This document shows, piece after piece, positions 9,136 to 18,228 of a stretch of 64,000 nt of DNA. Position numbers and translations under genes: made by a program. The stretch comes from Leptotrichia sp. oral taxon 221. GTDB taxonomy: Bacteria; Fusobacteriota; Fusobacteriia; Fusobacteriales; Leptotrichiaceae. How positions within the stretch are numbered: the stretch's first letter is position 1; each line of letters starts with the position of its first letter. Location of the stretch: assembly GCF_018128245.1 (NCBI RefSeq), contig NZ_CP072378.1, forward strand, positions 930,001 through 994,000, in the 5' to 3' direction. The notes below the pieces were generated by a model. It saw nothing but the letters and a program-made list of their open reading frames with translations. It did not search any database and was not told the origin of the DNA.

Positions 9136-11757
9136 ATGAGGTTATTTTACGAAGAAGAATTAAAAAGAAAATCATACTATGAGATGCTTCAAATTGCTAT
9201 TGATGAAAGACTTGTGGAAGCACAGGTTGATACATTAAGTCGGAAAGAATTGATAGAAGTAATATTGAAATATCGAGGAGCTAGAGCAGATTTTTGTATT
9301 AAGAATTATAAAGAAAAGGGACTTGAGAACATTCAAAAATTATTTGATGATAAATTGAATAATAGGATACATCATGAAAATACAATAAAGGTTCCTCATA
9401 AAATTGTATTGTATAAGGAATTGGATTTAACGAAAGAAGATAGTTATAAAATTGAATTGCCAGATAATATTAGTAAAGCAAATGCTTTTTTGATAAATGC
9501 AAATAATTATTTATGTGGAATTTTTCAATTGGAAAAAGATTTAGATTCTAAAAATAAATTTTATTTAATTAGTAAAAAAGAATTTTTTAGAATAGAAAGT
9601 TTGAAAAATAATAAATTTTCATTGTTATTTTTTAAAGAGAGGGATATCCAGTTTATCTATAGATTTTATAATGCAAAAGAGGCATCACAGCCAACTTATC
9701 CATATAGGTTAGATTATTATAAAATTGAACTTGAAAATTTTGAAGTGAGAAATTTAGAGACTACAAATACGACTTTGTGTATTGATTTTGGTACTGTTAA
9801 TACATCAGTTGGGGCCTATTTAGATAGAAATTATGTGAGAGATTTGCCTTCAAATGATATTTTAATTGGGAATGTAAAAATAAATGAAATTAATTATGTG
9901 AAATTTAATGATGGAGAAAGACATTACAGAGAGATTTTTCCTACATTGGCGTATGTTTCGGATTGTAGTAATCCTAATGATATTAAATATTTGTTTGGAT
10001 ATGATGTTATTAGAAAACTTGAGAAAAATAATTATGTTGTTAATGGATCGTTATTTTATGGGTTGAAACGTTGGGTTCATGATCATAGAGAGAAAGAAAA
10101 AATAAATGATGAGTTTGGTAATATTCTTTATATTGAAAGAAAAAAGATTATAAGAGCATATTTGAAATATATCGTTGAGCGAGCAGAATATACTTTTAAA
10201 TGTAAATTTAAGAAAATACATGCTTCGAGTCCAGTAAAACTAAAAGATCAATTTTTAGAAATGTTTCAAGAGATTTTTACTGTGGAAAAAAATGGAGAAA
10301 CGACTTTTGAATATGAAATTATTAGAGAAAATGCTATGGACGAGGCAATAGCAGTTTTGTATAATACGATAGAAAATCAAATAAAAAAAAGAAAGTATAA
10401 GGAAGGCGAAGAATACAGTGCTTTAATTATAGATTGTGGAGGAGGAACTACAGATTTAGCAGCTTGTAAATATGTAATCGAGAATGAAAGAATTTCGTAT
10501 TATTTGGATATAAAAACAAGTTTTGAGAATGGTGATGAAAATTTTGGTGGAAATAATATGACTTACAGAATAATGCAGTTTTTAAAAGTTGTGTTAGGAA
10601 ATCTATATACTAAAAAGAAAATTATTTCAATAAATGATTTAATTGAATACGATAATGATATGATTTATAAAGTGATTGATGAGTTTGGGATTGAAAAAAT
10701 ATTTGAGAAATTACAAAGTGAATATGAAAAATATGAAACAATTATACCGACAAGATATTCTAATTTTGAAAATAAGATGAGCGAAGAGTACAAAAAGATT
10801 AGAAATAATTTTTACATGCTTTGGGAAGCTGCTGAAAATTTAAAGAAGGAATTTTTTACGATTGATGGAAGATTGAGAACAAAATTTGACGTTCCACGTA
10901 TGAAAGATTCTTTTCAAAAAAGTAATGATATGCACATAACTCAAATAAAATCATGGATTATTCACATATTAGAAAATGGAATTTTTAGAACGATAAACGA
11001 ATATCCAAACCATATTTTTACAATTAAAGAAATTGAAAAAATAGTAAAAGCTGATATTTACAATATGTTAAGAAAATTTTTGAATACTTACTATAACGAA
11101 GGGATTTTATTTGAATATTCATTGATAAAATTGAGTGGACAATCTACAAAAATTAGCACATTTCAAGAAGTTTTGAAAGAATTTGTACCAGGTAAAATGA
11201 TTGAGTATAAGGAATTGAGTCACCGTGATGATTATGAATTAAAATTGAATTGTTTGGATGGAGCTATAAAGTATTTAGATTATAAAAGATTCGGGCATAT
11301 GAATGTAACAATTGAGAATGAAGTGCCGTTGGTTCCTTATTCTGTATGGGTTGAAAAATATGATGGTGAAAAAATTGAAATGATAAAGACTTCTAGAAAA
11401 GCTGATATTTTAAAAGGAGAGATTGATAAAACAATATCAGCTGAAGAATTGAAAATATATGTTTACAATGCGGAAGGGGATTTGAAAAAAGAATTAATTT
11501 ATAAAAATGATGATGATTATGAGGAAATGGATGCAGAGGATATAATTCCTATTTTTAACGGAGTAATTACGCAAAATGATACTGATACGATACAGAATTT
11601 AACAACAAGATTTTTTATTTACACCGATTTAAATAATTGGGGATTTTTTGTATTTCCTATTCAAAGATACGAAGATCAGTTATTTTTAGGGAAAAAGCAA
11701 TATTTTGCATTTGAAGATGACTTGAATGAAATATCATATTTTGATGGAAAACATTAA
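9136..11757 (+). CDS. Hsp70/actin-fold ATPase with extra N-terminal region
   Basis: The protein is 873 residues long from ATG 9136 (AGGGAGA just upstream; an in-frame TTG at 9112 is less well placed). The nucleotide-binding domain is recognisable by phosphate-1 CIDFGTVNTSVGAYL (about 213-227), phosphate-2 IIDCGGGTTDLAA (about 430-442) and an adenosine motif KLSGQSTKISTFQEVL (about 665-680). About 210 residues precede it, including a short SAP-like helix pair (LSRKELIEVILKYRG). A beta-rich C-terminal part follows, roughly where Hsp70 has its substrate domain, but its sequence is unlike DnaK. It is larger and more diverged than DnaK, so a specialised chaperone or assembly ATPase for the products of this cluster is likelier than general folding. 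Confidence 0.85.
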   Translation: MRLFYEEELKRKSYYEMLQIAIDERLVEAQVDTLSRKELIEVILKYRGARADFCIKNYKEKGLENIQKLFDDKLNNRIHHENTIKVPHKIVLYKELDLTKEDSYKIELPDNISKANAFLINANNYLCGIFQLEKDLDSKNKFYLISKKEFFRIESLKNNKFSLLFFKERDIQFIYRFYNAKEASQPTYPYRLDYYKIELENFEVRNLETTNTTLCIDFGTVNTSVGAYLDRNYVRDLPSNDILIGNVKINEINYVKFNDGERHYREIFPTLAYVSDCSNPNDIKYLFGYDVIRKLEKNNYVVNGSLFYGLKRWVHDHREKEKINDEFGNILYIERKKIIRAYLKYIVERAEYTFKCKFKKIHASSPVKLKDQFLEMFQEIFTVEKNGETTFEYEIIRENAMDEAIAVLYNTIENQIKKRKYKEGEEYSALIIDCGGGTTDLAACKYVIENERISYYLDIKTSFENGDENFGGNNMTYRIMQFLKVVLGNLYTKKKIISINDLIEYDNDMIYKVIDEFGIEKIFEKLQSEYEKYETIIPTRYSNFENKMSEEYKKIRNNFYMLWEAAENLKKEFFTIDGRLRTKFDVPRMKDSFQKSNDMHITQIKSWIIHILENGIFRTINEYPNHIFTIKEIEKIVKADIYNMLRKFLNTYYNEGILFEYSLIKLSGQSTKISTFQEVLKEFVPGKMIEYKELSHRDDYELKLNCLDGAIKYLDYKRFGHMNVTIENEVPLVPYSVWVEKYDGEKIEMIKTSRKADILKGEIDKTISAEELKIYVYNAEGDLKKELIYKNDDDYEEMDAEDIIPIFNGVITQNDTDTIQNLTTRFFIYTDLNNWGFFVFPIQRYEDQLFLGKKQYFAFEDDLNEISYFDGKH

Positions 11758-11838
11758 ATGGAGAACATTAAAATTTAAAGATTATAAATTTGGAAAATTA
11801 TAAAGAAGTTAAAATTTAGAATAAAGATAGGAAATAAA

Positions 11839-13134
11839 TTGAAAAAAGAAACGAATGAAAATATAATTTGGCTATTACCAACATTTTTGGTAATGATAAT
11901 ACTTTTTATGATAAAGACTTGTACTCCATCAATTTCTGAAAAATATATAGTTTCAACGATAAAACGAGAGAATATTGATCTTTATGTAGATTCAAAAGCA
12001 AAAGTAGAACCTAAAGATTTTATAAGTATCGGTTTAGATGTACAACTTAATGTTGATAAAATTTATTTTAAAGAAGGCGATAAAGTAAAAAAAGGAGACG
12101 TTATAATTAAATTCAGTGATTACAAGGCACAAAATATTGAAAAGGAATTAGAGGACAAAAAGAGTATTTTAGCCGTAAAAAAATCACAACTGAGGTATTT
12201 AAAAAATATGTCAGAGGAACAATTAGATGATAAAAATAAAATTCAAAAATTAGAAGGAGAAATAGCAGCTATAGAGACAGAATTGGAAAAAATTGTAAAA
12301 AATAAACAGCTTGTGCAGAGGGTGATTACAAGTCCTGTTAATGGATATATTATTAAAATTAATGCCATAAAAAATGGAACTACAGATGCTTCAATTCCTG
12401 TATTACTTATTGCAAAAGATACAGACTTAAAAATTGTGAGTGAAAAAATTAAATTAGATCGAGAAATAAAAGTTGGAAGTGAAGCGACGGTAAGTTTTTT
12501 GAATCAAAAGTTGTTAAAAGAAGATAAGAATTTAGAAAAATTAGTTAAAGTTAATGAAAATGGAAAAGAAAATAAAAAATATTCAGAAGCAGGAAATGTA
12601 AATAGTGCTGTAAATAGTGAATTTAAAGTAATTTTGTATAAAATAGTTGATACAAAAGATCCGATTATTAAAATATTAGAGTTTTTACCAAAAAATTTTG
12701 AGAAGGATATTCAGAATATCATTTTGAATGAAATGTTAAATGTAAGAATTTTTCTTGAAAAAAAAGAGAACGTGTTAACGGTTCCTATTAGTGCAGTAGT
12801 TAAAAAGAAAGAAAAATCTGGAGAGAAAACGTTTATTTATGTTATAAATAAGGAAAATTTAGTAATTAAAAAAGAGATACAAATAGGTGTGACAAATGGA
12901 GAAGTAATTGAAATATATGGCTCTGGAATAAATGAAGGGCAGGAAATAATTGTAAATCCAAATGATAAATTACAAAATAGAATAATTGTGAAACGAAGGA
13001 ATATTGAGGAAGAAATGATTGAAAAACAAAAAAGATTGATGAAATTAGAGAATGAAAATGAGAAAAAAGTGAAAGAAATAGAAGAGAATGAGAGGGAAAT
13101 AATAAAATTAAAAAGATTAAACGTAATCCACTAA
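11839..13134 (+). CDS. HlyD-type membrane-fusion protein
   Basis: The 431-residue product has one N-terminal membrane segment (about residues 9-26), a barrel-sandwich lipoyl half (VDKIYFKEGDKVKKGDVIIKF), a coiled-coil hairpin (about 92-157) and the second lipoyl half (VITSPVNGYIIKI), followed by beta-barrel and membrane-proximal domains (VPISAVVKK). This is the HlyD/RND periplasmic adaptor architecture. The start is TTG with AGGAAA upstream. No exporter or outer-membrane partner adjoins it, which is unusual; its partner could be outside the window or the TolC-like protein at 42.5 kb. The 3' end overlaps the end of the convergent carbonic-anhydrase-like gene by 18 bp. Confidence 0.85.
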   Translation: MKKETNENIIWLLPTFLVMIILFMIKTCTPSISEKYIVSTIKRENIDLYVDSKAKVEPKDFISIGLDVQLNVDKIYFKEGDKVKKGDVIIKFSDYKAQNIEKELEDKKSILAVKKSQLRYLKNMSEEQLDDKNKIQKLEGEIAAIETELEKIVKNKQLVQRVITSPVNGYIIKINAIKNGTTDASIPVLLIAKDTDLKIVSEKIKLDREIKVGSEATVSFLNQKLLKEDKNLEKLVKVNENGKENKKYSEAGNVNSAVNSEFKVILYKIVDTKDPIIKILEFLPKNFEKDIQNIILNEMLNVRIFLEKKENVLTVPISAVVKKKEKSGEKTFIYVINKENLVIKKEIQIGVTNGEVIEIYGSGINEGQEIIVNPNDKLQNRIIVKRRNIEEEMIEKQKRLMKLENENEKKVKEIEENEREIIKLKRLNVIH

Positions 13135-13491
13135 AACTTCAATTTCACCGTTTTCATATACGAAAAGCCCAGTAACTGCTTCATGGGGTAAATCTTTATG
13201 CATTTTTTCAACAGATTGTCGAATATAATTTTTTTGAGTTTCATCATCAATAGGACATCCAGCGCAATCACTATGACCAGCAATAAAAATATGGTCAGAT
13301 TTATGTTTATTCATTGAAATTAAAACAACTTTATCTTTAATAGAATTTAAATAATCCTCGTATATAATTTTATTAACAGGACCTGCATCTGTAATAGTGT
13401 CAACGTATTTATAACGATAATTATTTCTAATATATTCATTTATGATATGAATAAATCTTCCATCCATACAACAAATTAAAGTACAAAACAT
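13117..13491 (-). CDS. small beta-carbonic-anhydrase-like protein
   Basis: At 124 residues it is much shorter than classical beta-carbonic anhydrases (about 200), but the zinc site is complete: Cys8, Asp10 and Arg12 in CCMDGR, then His73 and Cys76 in GHSDCAGC. It belongs to the group of short clostridial/fusobacterial carbonic-anhydrase-like proteins whose activity is largely unproven. The start has a strong AAAAGGAGG ribosome binding site on the minus strand. It is a stand-alone gene whose 3' end overlaps the convergent HlyD-type gene. Confidence 0.75.
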   Translation of the reverse strand: MFCTLICCMDGRFIHIINEYIRNNYRYKYVDTITDAGPVNKIIYEDYLNSIKDKVVLISMNKHKSDHIFIAGHSDCAGCPIDDETQKNYIRQSVEKMHKDLPHEAVTGLFVYENGEIEVLVDYV

Positions 13492-13585
13492 ATTTTTTTC
13501 CTCCTTTTAAATTATTTTTCTATTAATTATAACAAAAAAAAGAAAAAAAAGCTATTATTTTTTATTTGCTTTAAAAGTCTTAAAG

Positions 13586-13614
13586 TTGTAATGATGACCA
13601 TTTTATGATACAAT
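13586..13614 (+). promoter_or_regulatory. sigma-70-type promoter for the DUF896 gene
   Basis: TTGTAA (13586-13591), a 17-bp spacer and TACAAT (13609-13614) read toward the DUF896 gene and lie about 120 bp ahead of its start. This is assigned by consensus only. Confidence 0.5.
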
Positions 13615-13732
13615 TATTTGTAACGATAGACGAGTATTATTTGATACTAAAATATGAATAGTTTTAGTTTTAAAAGTTTTAGAAATGTAGACTTACTATA
13701 TTTTAAGGAAAAATGAATAGGAGATGAATAAA

Positions 13733-13954
13733 ATGGATGAAATAATAAAAAAAATAAATAGATTTTCTCAATTGGCGAGAGAAAGAGAATTAACAGAAGA
13801 AGAGAAAAAAGAAAGAGAAGAAGTTAGAAAAATTTATTTAGAGAATTTTAAAAAAAGTGTTAGAGGGCATTTAGAAAGTATAAAAATTGTAAGAGTAGAT
13901 GATGATGGAAATCCAATTAATGATGACGGAGAAATAATTGAACCAGAAGCATAA
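13733..13954 (+). CDS. DUF896 family small protein
   Basis: From ATG 13733 this 73-residue protein begins MDEIIKKINRFSQLAREREL and continues with a charged helix (EEEKKEREEVRKIYLENFKK), the signature of the DUF896/YnzC helical-hairpin family common in Firmicutes and Fusobacteria. I prefer ATG 13733 to 13724 because AGGAG (13719-13723) lies directly against the latter. Function is unknown; the B. subtilis member is linked to the SOS regulon, but nothing here shows that. Confidence 0.88.
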   Translation: MDEIIKKINRFSQLARERELTEEEKKEREEVRKIYLENFKKSVRGHLESIKIVRVDDDGNPINDDGEIIEPEA

Positions 13955-14029
13955 TTTTTATTAATCAAAAGGTTTTTATGCGTTATCCTCAATTAACGTA
14001 AATATTTAGATTAATTAAGGAATGATAAA

Positions 14030-14698
14030 ATGAAATATGATTTGGTTTTATTCGATTTAGATGGAACGTTAGTAGATACTTCTAGAGCGATTGCAAAAGT
14101 CTTGAAATGTGCGTTAGAAGAGTTAGGATTGAAAACATATACATTGGCTGAAAGTACAACTTTAATTGGTGGAGGAGTTTCTGGTTTAGTAGAGAAAATT
14201 TTGAAAAAAGAAAAATATCCTGAAACAGTTGTCAAAAAAGAAGACTTGTTAGAAACAATTAGAAAGTATTACAAATTATATTATAATCATGATGTGAAAT
14301 TATATGATGGTATTGACAGATTGTTAGACTTTTTGGAAGAAAGTAGTATAAAAAAAGGGATTGTGACAAATAAGGATCATTTAGAAGCATTGAATACTGT
14401 AGAAAAAAATATGTCAAAATGGAATTTTGTAGAGATAATAGGGGCTAATGATGAAAAGCATCCTAAAAAGCCAGATCCTTATGGAGTTAATAAAATAGCT
14501 TCTGAAACTAATACGCCATTAAATAAGGTTTTATACGTTGGAGATATGATGGTGGATTTAAATACTTCTAAAAACGCAAATGTAGACATAGTTTATTGCA
14601 ATTGGGGATTTGGAACGGTTATTAATGAAACTGGGATCCCTGAAGATATACGGGTTTCTAGCGTTGATGAAATAATTGAAAAAATCTTGGAGAAATAA
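14030..14698 (+). CDS. HAD-superfamily phosphatase, phosphoglycolate phosphatase-like
   Basis: The 222 residues show the subfamily IA HAD motifs: the nucleophile motif LFDLDGTLVDTS near the N-terminus, the motif II region IVTNKD, motif III lysine in KHPKKPDPYG and motif IV VLYVGDMMVDL. A helical cap lies between motifs I and II. The best match by motif order is Gph (phosphoglycolate phosphatase) or the related pyrophosphatase PpaX; the substrate cannot be decided from sequence. The gene is preceded by TAAGGA. Confidence 0.85.
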   Translation: MKYDLVLFDLDGTLVDTSRAIAKVLKCALEELGLKTYTLAESTTLIGGGVSGLVEKILKKEKYPETVVKKEDLLETIRKYYKLYYNHDVKLYDGIDRLLDFLEESSIKKGIVTNKDHLEALNTVEKNMSKWNFVEIIGANDEKHPKKPDPYGVNKIASETNTPLNKVLYVGDMMVDLNTSKNANVDIVYCNWGFGTVINETGIPEDIRVSSVDEIIEKILEK

Positions 14699-14746
14699 AA
14701 GTCTTAGGGAAATTAACTTAAGCAAAAAAAGTAGGAGAATTGTTCA

Positions 14747-15634
14747 GTGGATAAAATTATAAGAAATTTTGAGAATACTAAATATTATGGATATATGTTT
14801 TTTATCGAATATGAAGGATTGAAATTTGAATCATTTGATGAAAATCCAAATAAAAAAAGTATAAAATCAGAATTTAGAAAATTGTTAGAAAAAAATGGAA
14901 TAACGATTTATAAAGGAATTCAGCAAGCTGGAAGAACAGATGCGAAAGTTAATGCGAAAGAGAATGTTCTTTATATTAATTCGAAAGATTTTATTAAAAT
15001 TTCTAAAGTTAAATATAAAGAAATAGAGGGATTGAAAATTTTAAAGATAGAAAAAACAATCCCTTTTTTGGAATTTCCAGAAATGATAGAAAAAAGATAT
15101 TATATTTATAAATATCCAGAAAATTTAATAAAAAATAATGATGAAACAATAAAGAATAATTGTGAAAAATTATCGGGGGAAAAGAATTTTAAAGATTTTA
15201 CTTCTATAAAAGGGAAAAAGTTAAAAAATCATGTTAGAGAAATTTATGTGAAATATAAAGATAAAGCTTTATATTTTGAGGGAGATGGATTTTTGCCACA
15301 GCAAGTACGGATAATGAGCAATTATATTCTTAATAATAGTAAAAAGCCATTAAATGGAGAGTATCTAACACTAGAAAAAGTTGGTTTTTCAGATAAATTG
15401 AAAAATTTAGTTTTAATGAAAATTGATAAAATAAATGATCTTGAAGAATATTCAGAAGAGTTACTTTTAGATGAAATTGAAAATATAAAAAAAATAAAAT
15501 GGATAGAAAAAAATAATTATTTTTTGATATTTTATGTTAATAGACGTAATAAGGGCGAATTTATTGGGAAAAGAGGGAAAAATATCAAGAAATATAAAAG
15601 GATTTTTGGAAATATTATAATAAAAGAAATATAA
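14747..15634 (+). CDS. TruA-like tRNA pseudouridine synthase with C-terminal KH-like tail
   Basis: GTG start with AGGAGA upstream. The motif QQAGRTDAKVNA contains the TruA catalytic aspartate (Asp65), and GDGFLPQQVRIM matches the second TruA active-site region (GxGFLxxxVR). The protein has 295 residues versus about 245 for TruA, and the extra C-terminal segment (about 256-295) contains EFIGKRGKNIKKYKRIFG, a GxxG-containing loop like that of KH RNA-binding domains. I read it as a diverged TruA-family enzyme that has gained an RNA-binding tail; whether it modifies tRNA positions 38-40 is not determined. Confidence 0.75.
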   Translation: MDKIIRNFENTKYYGYMFFIEYEGLKFESFDENPNKKSIKSEFRKLLEKNGITIYKGIQQAGRTDAKVNAKENVLYINSKDFIKISKVKYKEIEGLKILKIEKTIPFLEFPEMIEKRYYIYKYPENLIKNNDETIKNNCEKLSGEKNFKDFTSIKGKKLKNHVREIYVKYKDKALYFEGDGFLPQQVRIMSNYILNNSKKPLNGEYLTLEKVGFSDKLKNLVLMKIDKINDLEEYSEELLLDEIENIKKIKWIEKNNYFLIFYVNRRNKGEFIGKRGKNIKKYKRIFGNIIIKEI

Positions 15635-15718
15635 ATGTTATGTAAAATCTAAGTTCAATAAAGTATAATAGAAATGTTAAATAATTTATAAAAAATATAG
15701 ATTAATAGGAGATATAAA

Positions 15719-16135
15719 ATGTATGCAGTAAAAAAATTTTTAGAATATTTTAGACCAAAAGTAAATAGAGCGTTTCAAAATGAAGCATTGAAAATTCTTA
15801 ATGAAAAAGAAAAAAAGATTTTTTTAGAAATGTCAAAATATGATAAATTTCATTGTTTGGAGGTTTATAAAAAAGTTAAAAGAACGAAATTGAAAAATAA
15901 AGAAGTTTATTTAAAATTGGCACTTTTACATGATTGTGGTAAGGAAAATGCTAATTTTTTGATTAGAGTGTTACATAAATTTGGTTTTAAAACATCATTG
16001 AGAGAACATTCTCAAAATAGTTTTTTAAAATTAGAAAAAATTAATAAAGAATTGGCAAATTTAGCGAAGAATCATCATGTTAAAAATTTTTCTGAAGACA
16101 TGGATATTTTTCAGGAATGTGATGATGCTAGTTAA
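15719..16135 (+). CDS. HD-domain phosphohydrolase-like protein
   Basis: This 138-residue protein has an HD domain: an early His in KFHCLEV, the metal pair in LLHDCGKEN, a further His in EHSQNSF and NHHVKNF. Such small HD proteins act on nucleotides or RNA ends, but the substrate is unknown. AGGAG sits 7-8 bp before the start, and the gene precedes rluD on the same strand. Confidence 0.8.
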   Translation: MYAVKKFLEYFRPKVNRAFQNEALKILNEKEKKIFLEMSKYDKFHCLEVYKKVKRTKLKNKEVYLKLALLHDCGKENANFLIRVLHKFGFKTSLREHSQNSFLKLEKINKELANLAKNHHVKNFSEDMDIFQECDDAS

Positions 16136-16165
16136 AATATAAGTGTAAGGAAATAAAAATTAGAA

Positions 16166-17167
16166 ATGGAGAAAATAAAAGAAAATTTAGAAAATAAAAT
16201 TATTTTTTTGGAAGATGAAGAAGCTATAAAGAAAAATGAAGAACAGATAGTTAAAGTTGAAGAGGATGATTCTGGAGAGAGAATTGATAGTTATTTGTCT
16301 AAGAAGATGGATTTAACTAGGACTAGAATTAAGCAATTAATTAAAGATGAAAATGTTTTAGTTAATGGGAAAAAGGCAAAACCAGCTTATAAAGTGGAAA
16401 GAGATGATGAGATATCAGTTATAATTCCAGAATTGGAGGATATTGAAATAAATTCTGAAAATATTCCGATAAATATTGTTTATGAAGATAGTGATTTGGC
16501 AGTTATAAACAAATCAGCAGGAATGGTCGTTCATCCGGCGCATGGACATCATTCAGGAACTTTGGTTAATGCTATTTTGTATCACATAAAAGATTTGTCT
16601 GGAATAAATGGAGAGATTCGACCAGGTATTGTTCATAGGCTTGATAAAGATACAAGTGGACTTTTGATAATTGCTAAAAATGATAAAGCTCATTTAAGTT
16701 TAGCGAAAATGTTTCAAGACAAAATAATTAAAAAGACGTATTTAGCAATTTTAAAGGGAAAATTAAATAAAAATAGCGGAAGAATTGTTACAAAAATAGG
16801 TCGAGATAAGAATGATAGGAAAAAAATGACAGTTCTAGATTCGTTAGAAAATGGGAAAATAGCAATATCAAATTTTGAAGTTTTGGATAAAAATGAAAAG
16901 TTTACATTGGTAAAAGTTCATATTGAGACTGGAAGAACGCATCAAATAAGAGTTCATATGAAATATTTGGGATATCCTATTTTGGGTGATAGCATTTATG
17001 GACGTTCAGACAGTGAAAAAAGGCAAATGTTACATGCATATAAACTTGAATTTTTACATCCGATTACAAATGTGCCTGTGGAATTTATCGGAAAATTACC
17101 AAAAGATTTTAAAAATGCTTTAAAAAAATGTAATTTAAAGTTTGATGAAAATATTGAGATTATATAG
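16166..17167 (+). CDS. rluD: RluD-type 23S rRNA pseudouridine synthase
   Basis: 333 residues. An S4 RNA-binding domain lies at about 38-85 (ERIDSYLSKKMDLTRTRIKQ) and is followed by the RluA/RluD catalytic domain with GIVHRLDKDTSGLLIIAKN (Asp160 nucleophile), TYLAILKG and TGRTHQIRVHM. The family isomerises uridines in helix 69 of 23S rRNA (RluD) or relatives; assignment to RluD rather than another S4-containing paralogue rests on domain order. It heads a tightly packed run with rnhB, yraN, a zinc-ribbon gene and comF. Confidence 0.88.
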   Translation: MEKIKENLENKIIFLEDEEAIKKNEEQIVKVEEDDSGERIDSYLSKKMDLTRTRIKQLIKDENVLVNGKKAKPAYKVERDDEISVIIPELEDIEINSENIPINIVYEDSDLAVINKSAGMVVHPAHGHHSGTLVNAILYHIKDLSGINGEIRPGIVHRLDKDTSGLLIIAKNDKAHLSLAKMFQDKIIKKTYLAILKGKLNKNSGRIVTKIGRDKNDRKKMTVLDSLENGKIAISNFEVLDKNEKFTLVKVHIETGRTHQIRVHMKYLGYPILGDSIYGRSDSEKRQMLHAYKLEFLHPITNVPVEFIGKLPKDFKNALKKCNLKFDENIEII

Positions 17168-17185
17168 GTTTGGATTGAGGGAAAA

Positions 17186-17833
17186 ATGGTAAAAGAAAAA
17201 TCGACATTAAAAAAGAGAAATGAAGAATCTGAAATAGATTTGAAAAAATTTGATGAGGGATATCATAAAATAATCGTGGGAATTGATGAGGCAGGGAGAG
17301 GACCGTTAGCGGGACCTGTTGTAGCGAGTGCAGTTATTGTGCAAGAATATTTTGATGAATTGAAAGAAATTAATGATTCGAAAAAATTATCAGAAAAGAA
17401 AAGAGAGAAACTTTTTGATTTGATCAATAAGAGATGTATAGTTGGGGTTGGAATTGCATCAGAAAAAGAGATTGATGAGATTAATATTTTGAATGCGACT
17501 TTTTTAGCTATGCGTCGTGCAATTGAAAAAATTCATGAGAAAGCAGAATTTGATATTGTTTTAGTTGATGGAAATCATAAAATTCGAGAATATGAAGGGG
17601 AGCAGGAAGCTATAGTAAAAGGAGATGGAAAGTCACTTTCTATTGCAGCGGCATCGATAATTGCGAAAGTAACTAGAGATAGAATGCTAGTTGAAGCTGC
17701 TAAGAAATATCCTGATTATAAGTTTGAGAAACATAAAGGATATGGAACAAAGTTGCATAGGGAAATATTGCTTAGTAAGGGGCCTTCTGAATATCATCGA
17801 AAAACTTTTTTAAAAAAAATTTTAGGGGAATAG
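17186..17833 (+). CDS. rnhB: ribonuclease HII
   Basis: The 215-residue protein starts its catalytic domain at IIVGIDEAGRGPLAGP (Asp34, Glu35) and continues with DSKKLSEKKRE, IVLVDGNHKI and SIIAKVTRDR, the conserved blocks of RNase HII, which cuts the RNA strand of RNA-DNA hybrids and removes single ribonucleotides. The last part (HKGYGTKLHREIL, GPSEYHRKTF) is also typical. About 25 extra charged residues lie at the N-terminus. Confidence 0.95.
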   Translation: MVKEKSTLKKRNEESEIDLKKFDEGYHKIIVGIDEAGRGPLAGPVVASAVIVQEYFDELKEINDSKKLSEKKREKLFDLINKRCIVGVGIASEKEIDEINILNATFLAMRRAIEKIHEKAEFDIVLVDGNHKIREYEGEQEAIVKGDGKSLSIAAASIIAKVTRDRMLVEAAKKYPDYKFEKHKGYGTKLHREILLSKGPSEYHRKTFLKKILGE

Positions 17834-17860
17834 AATTATATTTAGACTGGTTTAAATGGG

Positions 17861-18220
17861 GTGGATTTTGTGAAAAATAAAAGGGAAATAGGGTTTGAGT
17901 ATGAAAAAATTGCGAAGGAATATCTCGAAGAAAATGGATTAATTTATGTTACAAGTAATTATTATTCAAAATTTGGAGAGATAGATTTAATATTTTTGGA
18001 AGAAATGACGGAAACATTGATTTTTGTGGAAGTTAAGTATAGAAAAAATGATAATCATGGAAATGCGTTAGAGATGGTTACCAAAAGTAAACAAAAGAAA
18101 ATAATTTGTACATCGAATGTATATATTTTTAAAAATCAGTGGAATAAAAATATCAGATACGATATTGTTGGAATAGATGGTTTTTCAAAAAATATAAATT
18201 GGGTGAAAAATGCATTCTGA
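17861..18220 (+). CDS. yraN: YraN/UPF0102 family nuclease-like protein
   Basis: 119 residues with the UPF0102 pattern: GFEYEKIAKEYLEENG, YYSKFGEIDLIF and FVEVKYRKN, which together form an (E)-xD-ExK restriction-endonuclease-like site. The family usually sits next to rnhB, as here. Two GTG starts (17861 and 17870) are possible; GGGGTGG fits the second better. The cellular role is not firmly known. Confidence 0.9.
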   Translation: MDFVKNKREIGFEYEKIAKEYLEENGLIYVTSNYYSKFGEIDLIFLEEMTETLIFVEVKYRKNDNHGNALEMVTKSKQKKIICTSNVYIFKNQWNKNIRYDIVGIDGFSKNINWVKNAF

Positions 18221-18228
18221 GGTGAAAT

